Of a DNA stretch of 64,000 bases, positions 63,808-64,000 are shown one piece after another (within the stretch, counting starts at the first letter, position 1; each line of letters starts with the position of its first letter). The position numbers and the translations under genes were made by a program. The notes beneath the pieces are model-generated. The model was given only the letters and a program-made list of their open reading frames with translations. It ran no database searches and was not told the DNA's origin. Source of the DNA: Edaphobacter sp. 12200R-103 (GTDB lineage Bacteria > Acidobacteriota > Terriglobia > Terriglobales > Acidobacteriaceae); assembly GCF_010093025.1 (NCBI RefSeq), contig NZ_CP048114.1, forward strand, positions 3,596,001-3,660,000. Reading direction: 5' to 3'.

Positions 63808-64000
63808 CTAAGGATTTTGCTTCTTCAGCAGCGCCAGGACCTCTTCGGCGTGACCCTCAGGCTTCACTTCTTCGAAGATGTGGATCAGCCGCTGGCCCTC
63901 TCCCTTGTCTGGTCCGATGAGATAGGTGGTGCGTTTTACGCCTTTCACCAGCTTGCCGTACATGTTTTTCGGCTTGATGAGGTCGTAGCGGTTGATCAGG
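63808..64000 (-). CDS. bcp: Peroxiredoxin of the BCP/PrxQ family, C-terminal part
   Basis: The minus strand reads 63 codons, running off the window edge, to a TAG at 63808-63810. The sequence LINRYDLIKPKNMYGKLVKG, VKRTTYLIGPDKGEGQRLIH and IFEEVKPEGHAEEVLALLKK is typical of the BCP C-terminus (thioredoxin-dependent lipid-peroxide and H2O2 reductase). The catalytic Cys lies beyond the edge. Convergent with the preceding gene. Confidence 0.88.
   Translation of the reverse strand, partial: LINRYDLIKPKNMYGKLVKGVKRTTYLIGPDKGEGQRLIHIFEEVKPEGHAEEVLALLKKQNP

Overview
The window looks like chromosome of a soil-type acidobacterium (Acidobacteriota, probably class Terriglobia, family Acidobacteriaceae). 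This is inferred from the high GC coding style, an Oar-like TonB-dependent receptor with an N-terminal carboxypeptidase-regulatory-like domain, many Tat and Sec exported enzymes (DPP-IV-like peptidase, GH20, GH43, GGT, SGNH hydrolases), and dispersed intergenic palindromes of the 'TTCGCTCAGGATGACA' type. No rRNA, tRNA, CRISPR array, insertion sequence or prophage was recognised. Species cannot be fixed from the sequence alone.

Layout. 0-9.9 kb: a truncated Tat-signal ORF, hemL, a DCC-family (DUF393) protein, then purM and purN separated by a four-gene cassette (two Tat-exported ferritin-like proteins, an ECF sigma factor, and a short zinc-finger anti-sigma factor that overlaps both its sigma gene and purN), followed by an HtrA protease and an HSL-type esterase. 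9.9-16.3 kb is accessory in character: an AHSA1/SRPBCC protein, a vdcC-vdcD (bsdC-bsdD)-type hydroxyarylic acid decarboxylase pair, a tiny glycine/alanine-rich repeat protein, an omega-like mini-protein, a repeat-dense stretch, a methyltransferase, a frameshifted Xre-type antitoxin relic and a lower-GC island with one frameshifted and one intact gene of unknown function. 16.3-23.1 kb: rpoD and dnaG on the minus strand with a zinc-ribbon protein, a Wzx-like flippase and a GT2 glycosyltransferase between them.

23.3-38.4 kb: exported and metabolic genes (YXWGXW-repeat protein, trmJ, S9B peptidase, a TIM-barrel isomerase-like protein, two tandem SGNH hydrolases of which the first has eroded motifs, DUF1348, a chloroperoxidase-like hydrolase, GH20 hexosaminidase, Tat-exported beta-carbonic anhydrase, GGT, a small Cys/His protein, cupin, DUF1275). 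38.4-50.6 kb: PEP-CTERM protein, amidohydrolase, DAG-kinase-like protein, GH43, acyltransferase 3, SpoIIE phosphatase, zinc alcohol dehydrogenase, trhO, coaE-folD. 50.7-64 kb: ppc, an anchored protein with a possibly BamE-like tail, the large TonB-dependent receptor, a GAF-PAS histidine kinase, an MFS exporter, a long linker protein with a C-terminal NTF2-like domain, and the 3' end of bcp.

Three intergenic repeat families punctuate the window: family A (about 45-80 nt, 6 copies), family B (about 95-100 nt inverted repeats, 4 copies, two between convergent genes) and family C ('atatgggccaccca'-type segments concentrated at 13.1-13.5 kb and near 14.5 kb). The strongest candidates for something under-described are the ferritin/ECF cassette inserted between purM and purN with its apparently truncated anti-sigma factor, the repeat-bounded low-GC island beside rpoD, and the tandem SGNH pair with one degenerate copy. 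None of these is proven to be a new system; all are readings of raw sequence without database searches.
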